Assembly (NCBI GenBank): GCA_038237745.1
Contig: JBBRYJ010000002.1
Coordinates: 1 to 64,000 of the forward strand
Direction: 5' to 3'
Source of the DNA: DASQEH01 sp038237745
Lineage (GTDB): Bacteria > Actinomycetota > Actinomycetes > Propionibacteriales > Nocardioidaceae
DNA: 64,000 bases
Shown here: one piece after another, positions 26,626-40,271 of the stretch
Position numbering within the stretch: position 1 is the first letter of the stretch
How the letters are laid out: every line of letters begins with the position of its first letter
Notes under the pieces: generated by a model
Told to the model about the DNA's origin: nothing
The model's database searches: none
Seen by the model: only the letters and a program-made list of their open reading frames with translations
Made by a program: the position numbers and the translations under genes

Positions 26626-28158
26626 ATGAGCAGCCAGAACGCGACACAGACGAGTGCACCAGCAGCGGGTTCGACGCCGTTTGCGGTCCGTTCCGTCGAG
26701 CCTGACCCGGCGCAGCCGCTCGCGCGGCCGAGGGTTGCGCTCGTCACCTTGGGCTGCGCCCGCAACGACGTCGACTCCGAGGAGCTGGCTGGGCGCCTCG
26801 ACAGCGGCGGCTTCGCGCTGGTGGAGGACGCCGGCTCCGCTGAGCTGGTGGTGGTCAACACGTGCGGCTTCGTGGAGGCGGCCAAGAAGGACTCAGTCGA
26901 CGCCTTGCTTGAGGCGGCTCAGCTGAAGGTAGACGGTGACGCCCAGGCGGTCGTGGCCGTCGGGTGCCTGGCTGAGCGGTACGGAGACGAGCTTGCGGAG
27001 TCGCTTCCCGAGGCGGATGCCGTGCTCGGCTTCGACGACTACCCCGATATCGCGTCCCGGCTCCGCGGGATCCTCGGTGGTGAGCGGCATGTGTCACATT
27101 CTCCGACCGACCGACGCACCCTATTGCCTGTCACCCCCGTGGACCGTAGCCGTATCTCGTCGGTGTCGCAGCCCGGGCACGGCCAGTCCGCACCAGACCT
27201 ACCGACTGGGATCTCTCCCGCGAGCGGTCCCCGCGTGACGCGTCGCCGGCTGGGGTCTGGTCCCACCGCTCCGCTCAAGATCGCGTCAGGTTGCGACCGA
27301 CGCTGCTCGTTCTGCGCCATCCCGAGCTTCCGAGGCTCGTTCGTCTCCCGGAACCCCGCTGAGGTGGTTGAGGAGGCGCAGTGGCTGGCGGCCCACGGTG
27401 TGCGGGAGGTTCTCCTGGTCAGCGAGAACTCCACGTCGTACGGGAAGGACCTGGGTGATCTACGCCTGCTGGAGTCGTTGCTTCCTGCCCTCTCCGCGGT
27501 CGACGGAATCTTTCGTGTACGCGTCTCCTACCTGCAGCCGGCCGAGGTCCGACCGACGTTGGTCACTGTAATGGCCTCGTCGCTGGGAGTCGCCGACTAC
27601 TTCGACCTGTCGTTCCAGCACGCCTCCGCGGCCGTCCTGCGGCGCATGCGACGCTTCGGCGACTCGGAGCGATTCTCGGTCCTGCTGGAGCAGATCAGGG
27701 CGGCCAGCCCGCTGGCCGGAGTGCGGAGCAACTTCATCGTCGGGTTCCCAGGCGAGACGGAGGCCGACGTCGAGGTGTTGGCTGACTTCCTTGGTGCTGC
27801 GAGGCTTGACGCGGTGGGGATTTTCGGCTATTCCGACGAGGACGGTACAGAAGGTGTCGGGCTCGACGGCCACCTCGACGACGACGAGATTCGCGCCAGG
27901 GTCTCTCATGTGTCGCAGATCGTCGAGGAGCTGACGTCGCAGCGCGCGGAGGACAGGATCGGCGAACGGGTCTCAGTTCTCGTCGAGCACGTCATGGGCG
28001 ACACGGCGGAAGGACGAGCGGCCTGTCAAGGCCCCGAGGTCGACGGTTGCACGAGGCTGACCGGGCTCCCCGGGGGTGTCGAGGTCGGCGATCTGGTTGA
28101 CGCCGAGGTATTCGTGACTTCGGGTGTCGACCTCCACGCGGCCTGCGTGGAGCCCTAG
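26626..28158 (+). CDS. rimO: Ribosomal protein uS12 methylthiotransferase RimO
   Basis: 510 residues. The N-terminal MTTase domain carries the three auxiliary-cluster Cys in TLGCARNDVDSE, VVNTCGFVE and VGCLAERYG. The radical SAM core has CDRRCSFCAIPSFRG, and a C-terminal TRAM domain follows. It adds a methylthio group to Asp of ribosomal protein S12. The VDSEELAG and SFRGSF context separates RimO from the MiaB encoded at 47920. A CATACT -10-like hexamer lies 11 bases before the ATG, so the leader is very short. Confidence 0.92.
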   Translation: MSSQNATQTSAPAAGSTPFAVRSVEPDPAQPLARPRVALVTLGCARNDVDSEELAGRLDSGGFALVEDAGSAELVVVNTCGFVEAAKKDSVDALLEAAQLKVDGDAQAVVAVGCLAERYGDELAESLPEADAVLGFDDYPDIASRLRGILGGERHVSHSPTDRRTLLPVTPVDRSRISSVSQPGHGQSAPDLPTGISPASGPRVTRRRLGSGPTAPLKIASGCDRRCSFCAIPSFRGSFVSRNPAEVVEEAQWLAAHGVREVLLVSENSTSYGKDLGDLRLLESLLPALSAVDGIFRVRVSYLQPAEVRPTLVTVMASSLGVADYFDLSFQHASAAVLRRMRRFGDSERFSVLLEQIRAASPLAGVRSNFIVGFPGETEADVEVLADFLGAARLDAVGIFGYSDEDGTEGVGLDGHLDDDEIRARVSHVSQIVEELTSQRAEDRIGERVSVLVEHVMGDTAEGRAACQGPEVDGCTRLTGLPGGVEVGDLVDAEVFVTSGVDLHAACVEP

Positions 28159-28168
28159 GTTGTCGCAT

Positions 28169-28789
28169 ATGCCCGAGCAGCCCACCGAGCCGAGCAACTG
28201 GAACGTTGCGAACGCGCTGACGTCGCTGCGGATCCTGCTCGTCCCGCTGTTCGGCTGGGTCCTGCTGATGGACGACGGTCGCGACACCGGCCTGAGGGTC
28301 TGGGCCTTCGCCGTCTTCACCGTTGCGATCCTCACTGACAAGATCGACGGTGAGATCGCGCGCAAGCGCAACCTGGTGACCGACTTCGGCAAGCTGATGG
28401 ACCCCATCGCCGACAAGGCGCTCACCGGAATGGCTTTCGTGGGGTTGTCGATCATCGGGGAGCTCTGGTGGTGGGTCACCCTCGTCGTACTCGGCAGGGA
28501 GTGGGGAATCACGCTCCTGCGACTCTGGGTGATCCGGTATGGCGTCATGCCAGCCAGTCGCGGAGGGAAGATCAAGACCGCGCTCCAGGCGGTGGCGTTG
28601 TGCGGACTCATCCTGCCGTTCCGTGACCTGGACGGGGCTGTCGGTACTGTGGGCGACGGACTCTGGTGGGTTGCGATGGGGCTGATGGTCGCCGCCGTGG
28701 TGACTACCGTCGCCACTGGGCTGGAGTACGTCCGCGACGCCGTGAAGCTTCGGCGTGAGGGACAGGCAACCGCGGCGTCGCCCTCCTGA
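28169..28789 (+). CDS. pgsA: CDP-diacylglycerol-glycerol-3-phosphate 3-phosphatidyltransferase
   Basis: 206 residues, multi-pass membrane enzyme. The CDP-alcohol phosphotransferase motif D-x2-D-G-x2-A-R-x8-G-x3-D-x3-D is intact as DKIDGEIAR...GKLMDPIAD (~56-81). Makes phosphatidylglycerophosphate for phosphatidylglycerol and cardiolipin. The order rimO-pgsA-cinA-clgR is classic for actinobacteria. Start ATG 28169 follows the rimO stop by 10 bases. The last base is shared with the start of cinA. Confidence 0.93.
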   Translation: MPEQPTEPSNWNVANALTSLRILLVPLFGWVLLMDDGRDTGLRVWAFAVFTVAILTDKIDGEIARKRNLVTDFGKLMDPIADKALTGMAFVGLSIIGELWWWVTLVVLGREWGITLLRLWVIRYGVMPASRGGKIKTALQAVALCGLILPFRDLDGAVGTVGDGLWWVAMGLMVAAVVTTVATGLEYVRDAVKLRREGQATAASPS

Positions 28790-29295
28790 TGGGCCAGGCT
28801 GATCGCTGTCTGAACCTGCTGCAGTCTCACGGCGAGACCCTGTCGACGGCGGAGTCGCTGACCTGCGGGCTGGTGGCCGCAACCTTCGCGGGGGTGCCCG
28901 GTGCGTCTCGCGTGCTGCGGGGAGGGCTCGCGGCGTACTCGACGGAGGTGAAGATCGGTGTCCTCGGCCTTGATAGTGCCCTCGTCGACCGGTTCGGTGT
29001 CATCTCCAGCGAGTGCGCCGAGGCGATGGCAACGCAGGCCCTCCGTGTGTTCGTCAGCGACTGGGCAGTCTCGTCGACAGGCGTCGCGGGCCCCGACTCG
29101 CAGGAGGGCCACGATGTGGGGACTGTGTTCGTCGCGGTCGCCGGTCCAGGGGTACTCCGAAGCGAGTACCTCCAGCTGGCGGGCGGTCGCAACGACATCC
29201 GCGCTTCGACTGTTCACGCTCTGATAGGCCTCCTGGAGTCGGAGATCATCTCGACGGCGGCTCGGGCGGAAGAAGCACGACGCAGAACGCGTTGA
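28789..29295 (+). CDS. CinA C-terminal domain protein (NMN amidase type)
   Basis: 168 residues comprising only the CinA amidase domain: TAESLTCGLVAATFAGVPGA, RGGLAAYSTEVKIGVLG and SSTGVAGPDSQEGHDVGTVF. The family deamidates nicotinamide mononucleotide (PncC activity) for pyridine-nucleotide recycling. The N-terminal pyrophosphatase-like half of full CinA is absent, as is usual in actinobacteria. Overlaps the pgsA stop. Confidence 0.9.
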   Translation: MGQADRCLNLLQSHGETLSTAESLTCGLVAATFAGVPGASRVLRGGLAAYSTEVKIGVLGLDSALVDRFGVISSECAEAMATQALRVFVSDWAVSSTGVAGPDSQEGHDVGTVFVAVAGPGVLRSEYLQLAGGRNDIRASTVHALIGLLESEIISTAARAEEARRRTR

Positions 29296-29383
29296 GGCCA
29301 ACACGGTGTGACGGGACGGCCGGACGGGTAGCCTTGTTCACGAGGTCGGCATCTTCGCCGAGGTATGCAGAAGGGAGCGCCAC

Positions 29384-29701
29384 GTGATTCTGGTTCGGCG
29401 GCTGCTCGGAGACGTTCTGCGTCAGCAGCGACAGTTGCAGGGGCGAACGCTGCGCAACGTGTCGGCCCAAGCACGCGTGAGCCTCGGATACATCTCTGAG
29501 ATCGAACGCGGACAAAAGGAGGCCTCATCGGAGTGCCTCGCCGCTATCTGCGCGGCCCTCGGTGTCCCGCTCTCGGTCGTGATGGCGGAGGTGAGTGGCG
29601 AGCTGGCCCTCGAGGAGGCAGCCATGGTCTCCCCGACACCGTTGCCCATCCCGGCCGCTCGCAGGCTGGCCGGAGGCGTCGTCAGCGACGTCGCTGCCTG
29701 A
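29384..29701 (+). CDS. clgR: XRE-family transcription regulator, ClgR-like
   Basis: 105 residues with one helix-turn-helix (GRTLRNVSAQARVSLGYISE at ~21-40, then IERGQKEASSECLAAICAAL), the signature of ClgR. ClgR activates clp protease genes and, in some actinobacteria, recA, under stress. The C-terminus ends AARRLAGGVVSDVAA; Ala-rich ends of this kind are ClpP recognition tails in ClgR proteins, so rapid turnover is likely. GTG start with AAGGGAG upstream; TAGCCT at 29329-29334 may be its -10. Confidence 0.88.
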   Translation: MILVRRLLGDVLRQQRQLQGRTLRNVSAQARVSLGYISEIERGQKEASSECLAAICAALGVPLSVVMAEVSGELALEEAAMVSPTPLPIPAARRLAGGVVSDVAA

Positions 29702-29752
29702 ACTTCGCGACTGCTCAACCTGCTCCAGGCCGTAGTCGGCCGTTCGTCGCAG

Positions 29753-30607
29753 TCAGACAGCACCGGCATCGGACTTCGAACGCGTATCCGGTTGGCAGCG
29801 AGGACACCAGAAGCTATCCCGGGCCTGGTCCGGGGCGTCGGGTGCGTTCCCGGACCTTCGCCGTTCCTCGTCCCGGATCGCCGGGAGGACCTCACGCCGA
29901 ACGGTCGTGCCACACCGTCGACAGGGTCGCCCCTTTCGGCCGTAGACCCACAGCTCCTTACCTCGCCGTAAGTCGCCGGTCGTCGACTGCTCGGCGCGGG
30001 TTTTGTTCACCTCCAGCAGCTGCTGAGCCCGGGCGACGAGATCCGCAAGCAGGCGGACCTCACCGACCGCCCTGCCCGGGTGGACGCCCAGCAGGAAGCA
30101 CACCTCCGCCTTGTACATGTTGCCGATTCCCGCAAGGTTCCGCTGGTCGAGCAGGGCTTCGCCGACGGGCACGTCGGGCCGGGCGCGGAGTCGACGAAGC
30201 GCCTCCTCCGCGGACCAGTCCGGCCCGAGGAGGTCTGGCCCGAGGTGCCCGACAATGGTGTCTTCCTGGTCACGGGATACGACGTCGAGCCGGCCCAGCC
30301 GGAAGCCCACCGCCCGGCGCTCCGAGTTCGCCAGCACGAGCCGGGCCTGGAATGCGGGGGAGCGCCACGGGGTGCCGAGCCGGTAGACGTGCCACGACCC
30401 CTCCATCTTCAGATGTGAGTGGATGGTGACGTCACCGACTCGGGTGAGCAGGTGCTTGCCCCGGCTGATGGTCTCGGTCACCGTGCGGCCCGAGAGGTCG
30501 AGCTCTGCCAACTGCGGCACCCGGAAGTCGCTCGCCGTCAACTTGCGCCCACTGAGAGCCTGGTCGAGTCGCCTCGCGGTCAGCCAGACGGTGTCACCCT
30601 CGGGCAT
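29753..30607 (-). CDS. Fpg/Nei-family DNA glycosylase (Nei2-like)
   Basis: 284 residues. The N-terminal PEGDTV places the catalytic Pro2 and Glu3. The helix-two-turn-helix region reads LLDQRNLAGIGNMYKAEV, and a C-terminal zinc finger has CRRC and CPRC. Excises oxidised pyrimidines and nicks the AP site. It lies 60 bases downstream of the lhr-type helicase on the same strand. The same lhr-nei pairing occurs in mycobacteria, so an operon acting in one repair process is likely. Confidence 0.92.
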   Translation of the reverse strand: MPEGDTVWLTARRLDQALSGRKLTASDFRVPQLAELDLSGRTVTETISRGKHLLTRVGDVTIHSHLKMEGSWHVYRLGTPWRSPAFQARLVLANSERRAVGFRLGRLDVVSRDQEDTIVGHLGPDLLGPDWSAEEALRRLRARPDVPVGEALLDQRNLAGIGNMYKAEVCFLLGVHPGRAVGEVRLLADLVARAQQLLEVNKTRAEQSTTGDLRRGKELWVYGRKGRPCRRCGTTVRREVLPAIRDEERRRSGNAPDAPDQARDSFWCPRCQPDTRSKSDAGAV

Positions 30608-30667
30608 AGCGGGCCTCTCCTGGCCGAAGCGGATCCACCGGCATGCATTCGTGGCCGGCTTGCGAGG

Positions 30668-35251
<4,584 letters not shown>

Positions 35252-35317
35252 GACGCCATCTTGTCCCAACCATCCGACACTTCCACGGCCGCACGGAGGT
35301 CGTGGACGTGAAGCATC

Positions 35318-35470
35318 TTGAAGCGTCGTAGTGTCGGATCGGTCATCCGCAACCAGGGGCACAAGGTGTACCGGTTCGGCACCGACGAGCTGCTCCAGCT
35401 GGCGGGCCCACATATGGCGGAAGACGTCGACTTCTGCCGTGCCGTGGCACCCGTCGGGTCACGCCCCTAG
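35318..35470 (+). CDS. Putative 50-residue protein
   Basis: Frame starting at TTG 35318 and containing IRNQGHKVYRFGTDELLQLA and AEDVDFCRAVAPVGSRP. Codon third positions are mostly G or C after the first few codons. No domain is recognised and no clear ribosome binding site precedes the TTG. It lies divergent from lhr and 69 bases before the MTA phosphorylase gene. Confidence 0.35.
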   Translation: MKRRSVGSVIRNQGHKVYRFGTDELLQLAGPHMAEDVDFCRAVAPVGSRP

Positions 35471-35539
35471 TACTGCATCGATGGCCTGGGACCCCGCCGG
35501 GGCGGGAGGGGCAGTCGACCTGCTGACACACTGGCGGGC

Positions 35540-36340
35540 ATGGCCGACGCCGCTGGTCCCGAGCTCGCCGTCATCGGCGGATCGGGATTCTACGAGTTCC
35601 TGGTCGACCCCGAGACCGTGCCGGTCGCCACGCCGTACGGCGACCCTTCCGCCGACATCGCCGTCGGACGCGTCGCCGACCGCGCGGTGGCCTTCCTTCC
35701 ACGGCACGGCCGGCACCATGAGCTTCCGCCGCACCGTGTGAACTACCGGGCCAACGTGTGGGCGCTGCGTTCGCTCGGCGTCCGCCGGGTGCTGGCGCCC
35801 TGCTCGGTCGGGAGCCTGCAGGAGGCTTTGGGCCCCGGCGCCATGGTGGTTCCCGACCAGCTGGTGGACCGCACGAGCGGGCGCACCCACACCTTCATGG
35901 ACACCGGGGCGGCACACGTCGGATTTGCCGACCCGTACTGCCCGTCGCTCAGGGGCTCCCTCGTCGCGGCGGACCGTACCGTCGTCGACGGTGGCACCAT
36001 GGTCGTCGTCGAGGGCCCCCGCTTCTCGACTCGGGCGGAGTCGCAGTGGTTCGCCGCACAAGGGTGGTCACTCGTGAACATGACCGGATACCCCGAAGCC
36101 GTGCTCGCACGGGAGCTGGCGATGTGCTATGCCACCATGGCCCTCGTGACCGACCGTGACGCAGGGGTCAGCAGTGTCGAGGCTGTCAACCAGGCCGAGG
36201 TGTTCGCAGAGTTCGCGCGCAACATCGAACGGCTGCGCGATCTGCTGGTAGGCGTCATCGAGTCATTGCCGGTGACTCGTGAGGGTTGCCACTGCGCGGA
36301 GTCGCTTGATGGCCTCGCGGTCCCCTTCGAGCTGCCGTGA
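35540..36340 (+). CDS. mtnP: S-methyl-5'-thioadenosine phosphorylase
   Basis: 266 residues of the PNP/MTAP family: phosphate-site GGSGFYEF, PRHGRHHELPPHRVNYRAN, the central GTMVVVEGPRFSTRAES and NMTGYPEAVLARELAMCYA. Cleaves methylthioadenosine, a by-product of polyamine and methyltransfer metabolism, to adenine and methylthioribose-1-phosphate. Purine specificity cannot be proven from sequence alone. The next gene overlaps its stop (GTGA). Confidence 0.88.
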   Translation: MADAAGPELAVIGGSGFYEFLVDPETVPVATPYGDPSADIAVGRVADRAVAFLPRHGRHHELPPHRVNYRANVWALRSLGVRRVLAPCSVGSLQEALGPGAMVVPDQLVDRTSGRTHTFMDTGAAHVGFADPYCPSLRGSLVAADRTVVDGGTMVVVEGPRFSTRAESQWFAAQGWSLVNMTGYPEAVLARELAMCYATMALVTDRDAGVSSVEAVNQAEVFAEFARNIERLRDLLVGVIESLPVTREGCHCAESLDGLAVPFELP

Positions 36341-37431
36341 GGGTGCTGCTCACAGGTGCCGCCGGGTTCATCGGCAAGGCTGTGGGGGCAGTGCTGGTCG
36401 AGCGCGGTCATGAGGTCGTGGGGATCGACGCGTACATCCCGCAGGCGCACGCGGACCAGGTCAGCGTCGCCGGTCCCGATCGAAGCCCCCCCGACCGCGT
36501 CGATGTCAGGGACGCCGACGCGGTGCGAGACGCGCTGGCTGACATCGACGTCGTCTGCCACCAGGCCGCGATGGTGGGCGCCGGCCTGGCAGCTGCCGAC
36601 CTACCGCTCTTCGCTTCACACAACGATGTCGGTACTGCGGTCGTCCTGGCGCAGATGGCCGCACGCGGCATCGACCGGCTGGTACTCGCCTCGTCCATGG
36701 TCGTGTACGGCGACGGCCGCTATGCATGTCCCGATCATGGCGAGCAGCAGCCACCCGCGCGGAGCCGCGCCGCCCTGGAACGGGGTCAGTTCGACGTCGG
36801 CTGTCCTTGTTGCGGAAACGGCATGCGGTGGGAGCTGGTCGACGAGGACACACCGCTTCGCCCACGCAGCAGCTATGCGGCGAGCAAGGTTGCCCAGGAG
36901 CACTACGCGTCCTCCTGGGCGCGGCAGTCGTCCGGTACTGCAATCGCTCTGCGCTATCACAACGTCTACGGCCCAGGCATGCCGCGAGACACGCCGTACT
37001 CCGGCGTGGCGGCCATCTTCCGCTCGGCGATCGAGAGAGGTGAACCGCCCCGAGTCTTCGAGGACGGCAGTCAGATGCGCGACTTCGTGCACGTCGACGA
37101 CGTCGCCGTTGCCAACGCCTTGGCGGTCGAGCAGGTGGTGCACAGACCGGCCGACAGCTTCGCCGCATACAACGTCTGCTCGGGACGCCCCGTGTCGATC
37201 GCCGACGTCGCACGTGGTGTGGCATACGGTCGCTCCGTCGCCGATGGGGGCACGGCGGTGTTGGAGCCCGTCACGACCGGCGAGTTCCGGCTCGGCGACG
37301 TCCGCCACGTCGTCGCCAGCCCCTGGCATGCGACCTCCGAGCTCGGCTTCACCGCAACGGTCGACCCGGTGGCGGGTCTGGCCGCGTTCGCCACGGCCCC
37401 CCTTCGCGCCGCGGCTCACCACCGGGTGTAG
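36337..37431 (+). CDS. NAD-dependent sugar epimerase/dehydratase
   Basis: 364-residue extended SDR. Rossmann motif GAAGFIGKAVG (~7-17), VLASSMVVYG for the catalytic Ser and Y-x3-K as YAASK. The inserted CPCCG motif (~150) with GMRWELVDEDTPLRPRS is typical of dTDP-L-rhamnose 4-epimerase-like enzymes that carry a Cys-rich insert. It likely feeds a sugar nucleotide to the glycosyltransferases next door. The 3' end overlaps the convergent membrane gene by 16 bases. Confidence 0.85.
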   Translation: MRVLLTGAAGFIGKAVGAVLVERGHEVVGIDAYIPQAHADQVSVAGPDRSPPDRVDVRDADAVRDALADIDVVCHQAAMVGAGLAAADLPLFASHNDVGTAVVLAQMAARGIDRLVLASSMVVYGDGRYACPDHGEQQPPARSRAALERGQFDVGCPCCGNGMRWELVDEDTPLRPRSSYAASKVAQEHYASSWARQSSGTAIALRYHNVYGPGMPRDTPYSGVAAIFRSAIERGEPPRVFEDGSQMRDFVHVDDVAVANALAVEQVVHRPADSFAAYNVCSGRPVSIADVARGVAYGRSVADGGTAVLEPVTTGEFRLGDVRHVVASPWHATSELGFTATVDPVAGLAAFATAPLRAAAHHRV

Positions 37432-38810
37432 AGAAGGCTTTGGACGACCACCGCAAGGCCGACCTGCACGCCGAGCCCGTACCGTCTCCAAGAGCTCGAC
37501 AGAAGCGAGCATCCCACCAGCATCCAGGGTGCGAACGGCAGCCAGATGCGCTCCGTCTCGGCCTTGCTCAAGAAGGAAAGATCGGCAAGCAGGATCGTGA
37601 CCGCGGCCGCGCACGTCAATATGGCGACGGTGCGGTCGGAGTCTGCGAAGGCCCGTCGCCAGGTCGCGGTGAGACGTTGCCCTGAGACTGCCAACCCGGC
37701 CCCGACGAGAGGCCCGGCGCTGAAGGCGAATGCAGCGAGGTCGCCCCATACCCAGTAGCCGGCCGGGCGGACCATCGCGATGCTTCCGAGGTACCTCTGC
37801 CGAAGCACCGGGAAGGCCTCCCACCAGGCGAAGCCCGCCGCGGCGAACGCGAGGACGACGGCAACGGCACCGAGTACCGCCCAGGGCAGCGGCCGGGCGG
37901 TGCGCGCCGACAACAGCACCGCCACCGCGAGGACTCCCAGCAGAGGAAGGCCGTACGACAGCATCACGCAGTACCCGAGAAGAACACCTGCGGCCAGAGC
38001 CCAGGTGGCCGTACGGCGACCGGTCGTGGAGGTGGCCGCCACCGCGAGACAACACAGACCCCAGCCAGCACAGGCGGCGAACAGGGCGTCAGCCGACACG
38101 GCGGACCAGACCGCCGCAGGACCGAACACCAGGAAGGGAGCAGCCCGACGCGCGGCCGTCTCGGCGCCCAGGCGTCTCAACGTGACCAGGACAGCCAACG
38201 GCGTCGTGGCCGCGGTGACGAGCACGACGAACCCGGCCGCGAGTCCGCTCCCGAGGCCGAGCCTGGCAAGCAGGACGAAGAACAACAGGATCCCTGGCGG
38301 GTGCGCCGACACATGAGTCGACCAGTTGTCGGGACTGGCAAGCGGTATCCGGTCGATGAACTCGTGCAGGGTCGCGGAGACATCGGTGATGCTTCGTGCG
38401 GTCTGCAGGTACTCGTTGTCCCTGCCCAGGACGTCACCGATGCCGCCCCAGCCGTCGACTGTCGCCAGGCTCGTGAGCCAGGCCAACCCCGAGGCGAGCG
38501 CCAGTCCCAAGACGCGTGGCCAGCTCGCTCCTGCGAACAGTCTTGGGGCGTAGACCACGGCGACGATTGCGAGAGCCACGGCGGGCAGCGTCCCGGGACC
38601 CAGGCGAGGATCCCACTCGGAGTCCAGCGGCGGGTAGGACTCCGCGTGGACGTCCCAGCCGAAGACCCGGGGCACCAGCATCGCCAGCACCATGAGACCT
38701 ACCGTGGCGGCCAGGCCCACTGCCGCTGCGTCGCCGTCTCTCGCCTGGTTCCGAGCCGCCGACGTGGCGGATCGAGCCGACGACCTGATGGCGACCATTC
38801 GGCTGAGCAT
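37416..38810 (-). CDS. GT-C-like membrane glycosyltransferase
   Basis: 464 residues with ~11 hydrophobic helices. The luminal segment after TM2-3 contains SPDNWSTHVSAHPPGILLFF, and HPPG after TM2-3 is frequent in PMT/GT39-like enzymes using polyprenyl-phosphate sugars. It faces the neighbouring epimerase convergently and the GT2 gene divergently, so it belongs spatially to the same sugar cluster. Acceptor unknown. Confidence 0.7.
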   Translation of the reverse strand: MLSRMVAIRSSARSATSAARNQARDGDAAAVGLAATVGLMVLAMLVPRVFGWDVHAESYPPLDSEWDPRLGPGTLPAVALAIVAVVYAPRLFAGASWPRVLGLALASGLAWLTSLATVDGWGGIGDVLGRDNEYLQTARSITDVSATLHEFIDRIPLASPDNWSTHVSAHPPGILLFFVLLARLGLGSGLAAGFVVLVTAATTPLAVLVTLRRLGAETAARRAAPFLVFGPAAVWSAVSADALFAACAGWGLCCLAVAATSTTGRRTATWALAAGVLLGYCVMLSYGLPLLGVLAVAVLLSARTARPLPWAVLGAVAVVLAFAAAGFAWWEAFPVLRQRYLGSIAMVRPAGYWVWGDLAAFAFSAGPLVGAGLAVSGQRLTATWRRAFADSDRTVAILTCAAAVTILLADLSFLSKAETERIWLPFAPWMLVGCSLLSSSWRRYGLGVQVGLAVVVQSLLYTRW

Positions 38811-38909
38811 AGACAGCCCGGACCCTGTCGAGGGGAGCGGCGAGCCTTGGCCACCGGGACGTTACAGTTTCGTAAGCGGGGCAATACCAGGTTTTCTGCC
38901 GTCCAAGTC

Positions 38910-38915
38910 TAGGGT
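38910..38915 (+). promoter_or_regulatory. Leaderless-type -10 element of the GT2 gene
   Basis: TAGGGT followed by seven bases and the GTG at 38923. This would be the promoter of the coupled seven-gene run ending at 44375. Confidence 0.45.
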
Positions 38916-38922
38916 TGACAAC

Positions 38923-39582
38923 GTGACAGCACGCTGTGACCTGGTGATTCCGTGCCGTGACGAGGCGGCTGCTCTGCCCGCGCTTCTTTCGGCCGTCCCG
39001 GCCGGACTCCACGTGATCGTCGTCGACAACGGCTCCCGAGACGGCACCGCCGACGTCGCAAGCCGCTGCGGCGCCACGGTGGTCGAGGAGAGCAGACCAG
39101 GTTACGGAGCGGCGGTCCAGGCCGGCGTGGAGGCGGCAACCGCGCCTCTCGTCGCCGTCATGGACGGTGACGGGTCGATGGACCCCGCTGAGCTTGTCGC
39201 GATGATCGAAGACGTGGGCAGCGGGGCTGCCACGATGTCGGTCGGACGAAGGCGCCCGGTCAGCTTGGGCGCGTGGCCCTGGCACGCCAGACTGGGCAAC
39301 CTGCTCGTGCTCGCCTGGCTGCGTCGGCGTACCGGCCTGGCCGTCCACGACATTGCGCCGATGCGCGTGTGCGGGCGCGAGGACCTGCTCGGACTCGACC
39401 TCGTCGACCGTCGCTTCGGCTATCCCGTCGAGCTGCTCGTGAAGGCGCAGCGAGCCGGCTGGGTCGTCCGCGAACGCGACATCAGCTACCGGCCGCGTGC
39501 CGCAGGTACGACGTCGAAGGTGTCAGGCTCGGTGAGCGGATCGCTCAAGACGGCACGAGACTTCGCCAGGATGCTGCCTTGA
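38923..39582 (+). CDS. Family 2 glycosyltransferase
   Basis: 219 residues. GT-A fold: VIPCRDEAAALPALL at the N-terminus, VVDNGSRDGT, then the catalytic DGDGSMD and a C-terminal YPVELLVKAQRAGW. It resembles soluble dolichyl-phosphate-sugar synthases without a membrane anchor. Probably transfers a nucleotide-sugar onto a polyprenyl phosphate or another acceptor, which could feed the GT-C enzyme divergent to it. GTG at 38923 is preferred for its promoter spacing and the family length. Confidence 0.82.
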   Translation: MTARCDLVIPCRDEAAALPALLSAVPAGLHVIVVDNGSRDGTADVASRCGATVVEESRPGYGAAVQAGVEAATAPLVAVMDGDGSMDPAELVAMIEDVGSGAATMSVGRRRPVSLGAWPWHARLGNLLVLAWLRRRTGLAVHDIAPMRVCGREDLLGLDLVDRRFGYPVELLVKAQRAGWVVRERDISYRPRAAGTTSKVSGSVSGSLKTARDFARMLP

Positions 39583-40271
39583 CGCCGGGGGTGCTCGTCG
39601 TGGCGAAGGCGCCGGTGCCCGGGCTGGCCAAGACCAGGCTGGCCTTCGCCGTCGGAGCCACGGCTGCAGCAGATCTCGCGGCCGCCGCCCTGCTCGACAC
39701 TCTCGACGCGGTCGAGGCGTGGGCCCCGGCATCGGGCCGACTCATCGCGATGGTGGGTGACCTCTCGGCGGCGCGGCACTCAGGAGAGCTGACTTCGAGG
39801 CTGAGCGGGTGGTGCGTCATCGGCCAGCGAGGCGAGGACTTCGCCTCTCGGCTGGCACACGCCCACCACGACGCCGCGGCATTCTGGGGGCGCGAGTCCG
39901 TGGTGGTGCAGATCGGGATGGACACCCCTCAGCTGACGTCGAAGGACTTCGACCTGATGGTGTCCGACATAGCAGGGGTGGAGGGTGGTGGCGTCGACGC
40001 GGTTCTCGGCCCCGCCTCCGATGGCGGATGGTGGGCACTCGCAACGAGAGGGGCCGGTTACGCCGACGGGCTTCGTCATGTGCGCATGTCGACCTCCGAC
40101 ACCTGCAGGGACACGGTCTCGGTGCTGCGTGCTGCCGGAGCGAGCGTCCGCCTCGCCCACGGACTGTCCGACGTCGACACCTTGGCGGACGCGATACGAG
40201 TCGCCTCCGAGGCCCCTGAGACGCGATTCGCTCAAGCGGTGGGCGACCTCGGCGTCGGGGTCGCGGCATGA
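39579..40271 (+). CDS. DUF2064 / TIGR04282-type glycosyltransferase-like protein
   Basis: About 230 residues. VVAKAPVPGLAKTRLAF is the nucleotidyltransferase-like loop; QIGMDTPQLT and GPASDGGWWALA are characteristic of DUF2064. The fold is related to cofactor and sugar-nucleotide transferases; the exact reaction is unknown. It sits directly after a GT2 enzyme, a pairing common in bacteria. TTG start overlaps the GT2 stop (TTGA). Confidence 0.82.
   Translation: MTPGVLVVAKAPVPGLAKTRLAFAVGATAAADLAAAALLDTLDAVEAWAPASGRLIAMVGDLSAARHSGELTSRLSGWCVIGQRGEDFASRLAHAHHDAAAFWGRESVVVQIGMDTPQLTSKDFDLMVSDIAGVEGGGVDAVLGPASDGGWWALATRGAGYADGLRHVRMSTSDTCRDTVSVLRAAGASVRLAHGLSDVDTLADAIRVASEAPETRFAQAVGDLGVGVAA

Noticed and set aside
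27973..29304. 443-codon minus-strand frame over rimO, pgsA and cinA
   Set aside because: Covers three recognised genes on the other strand and has no recognisable protein features.
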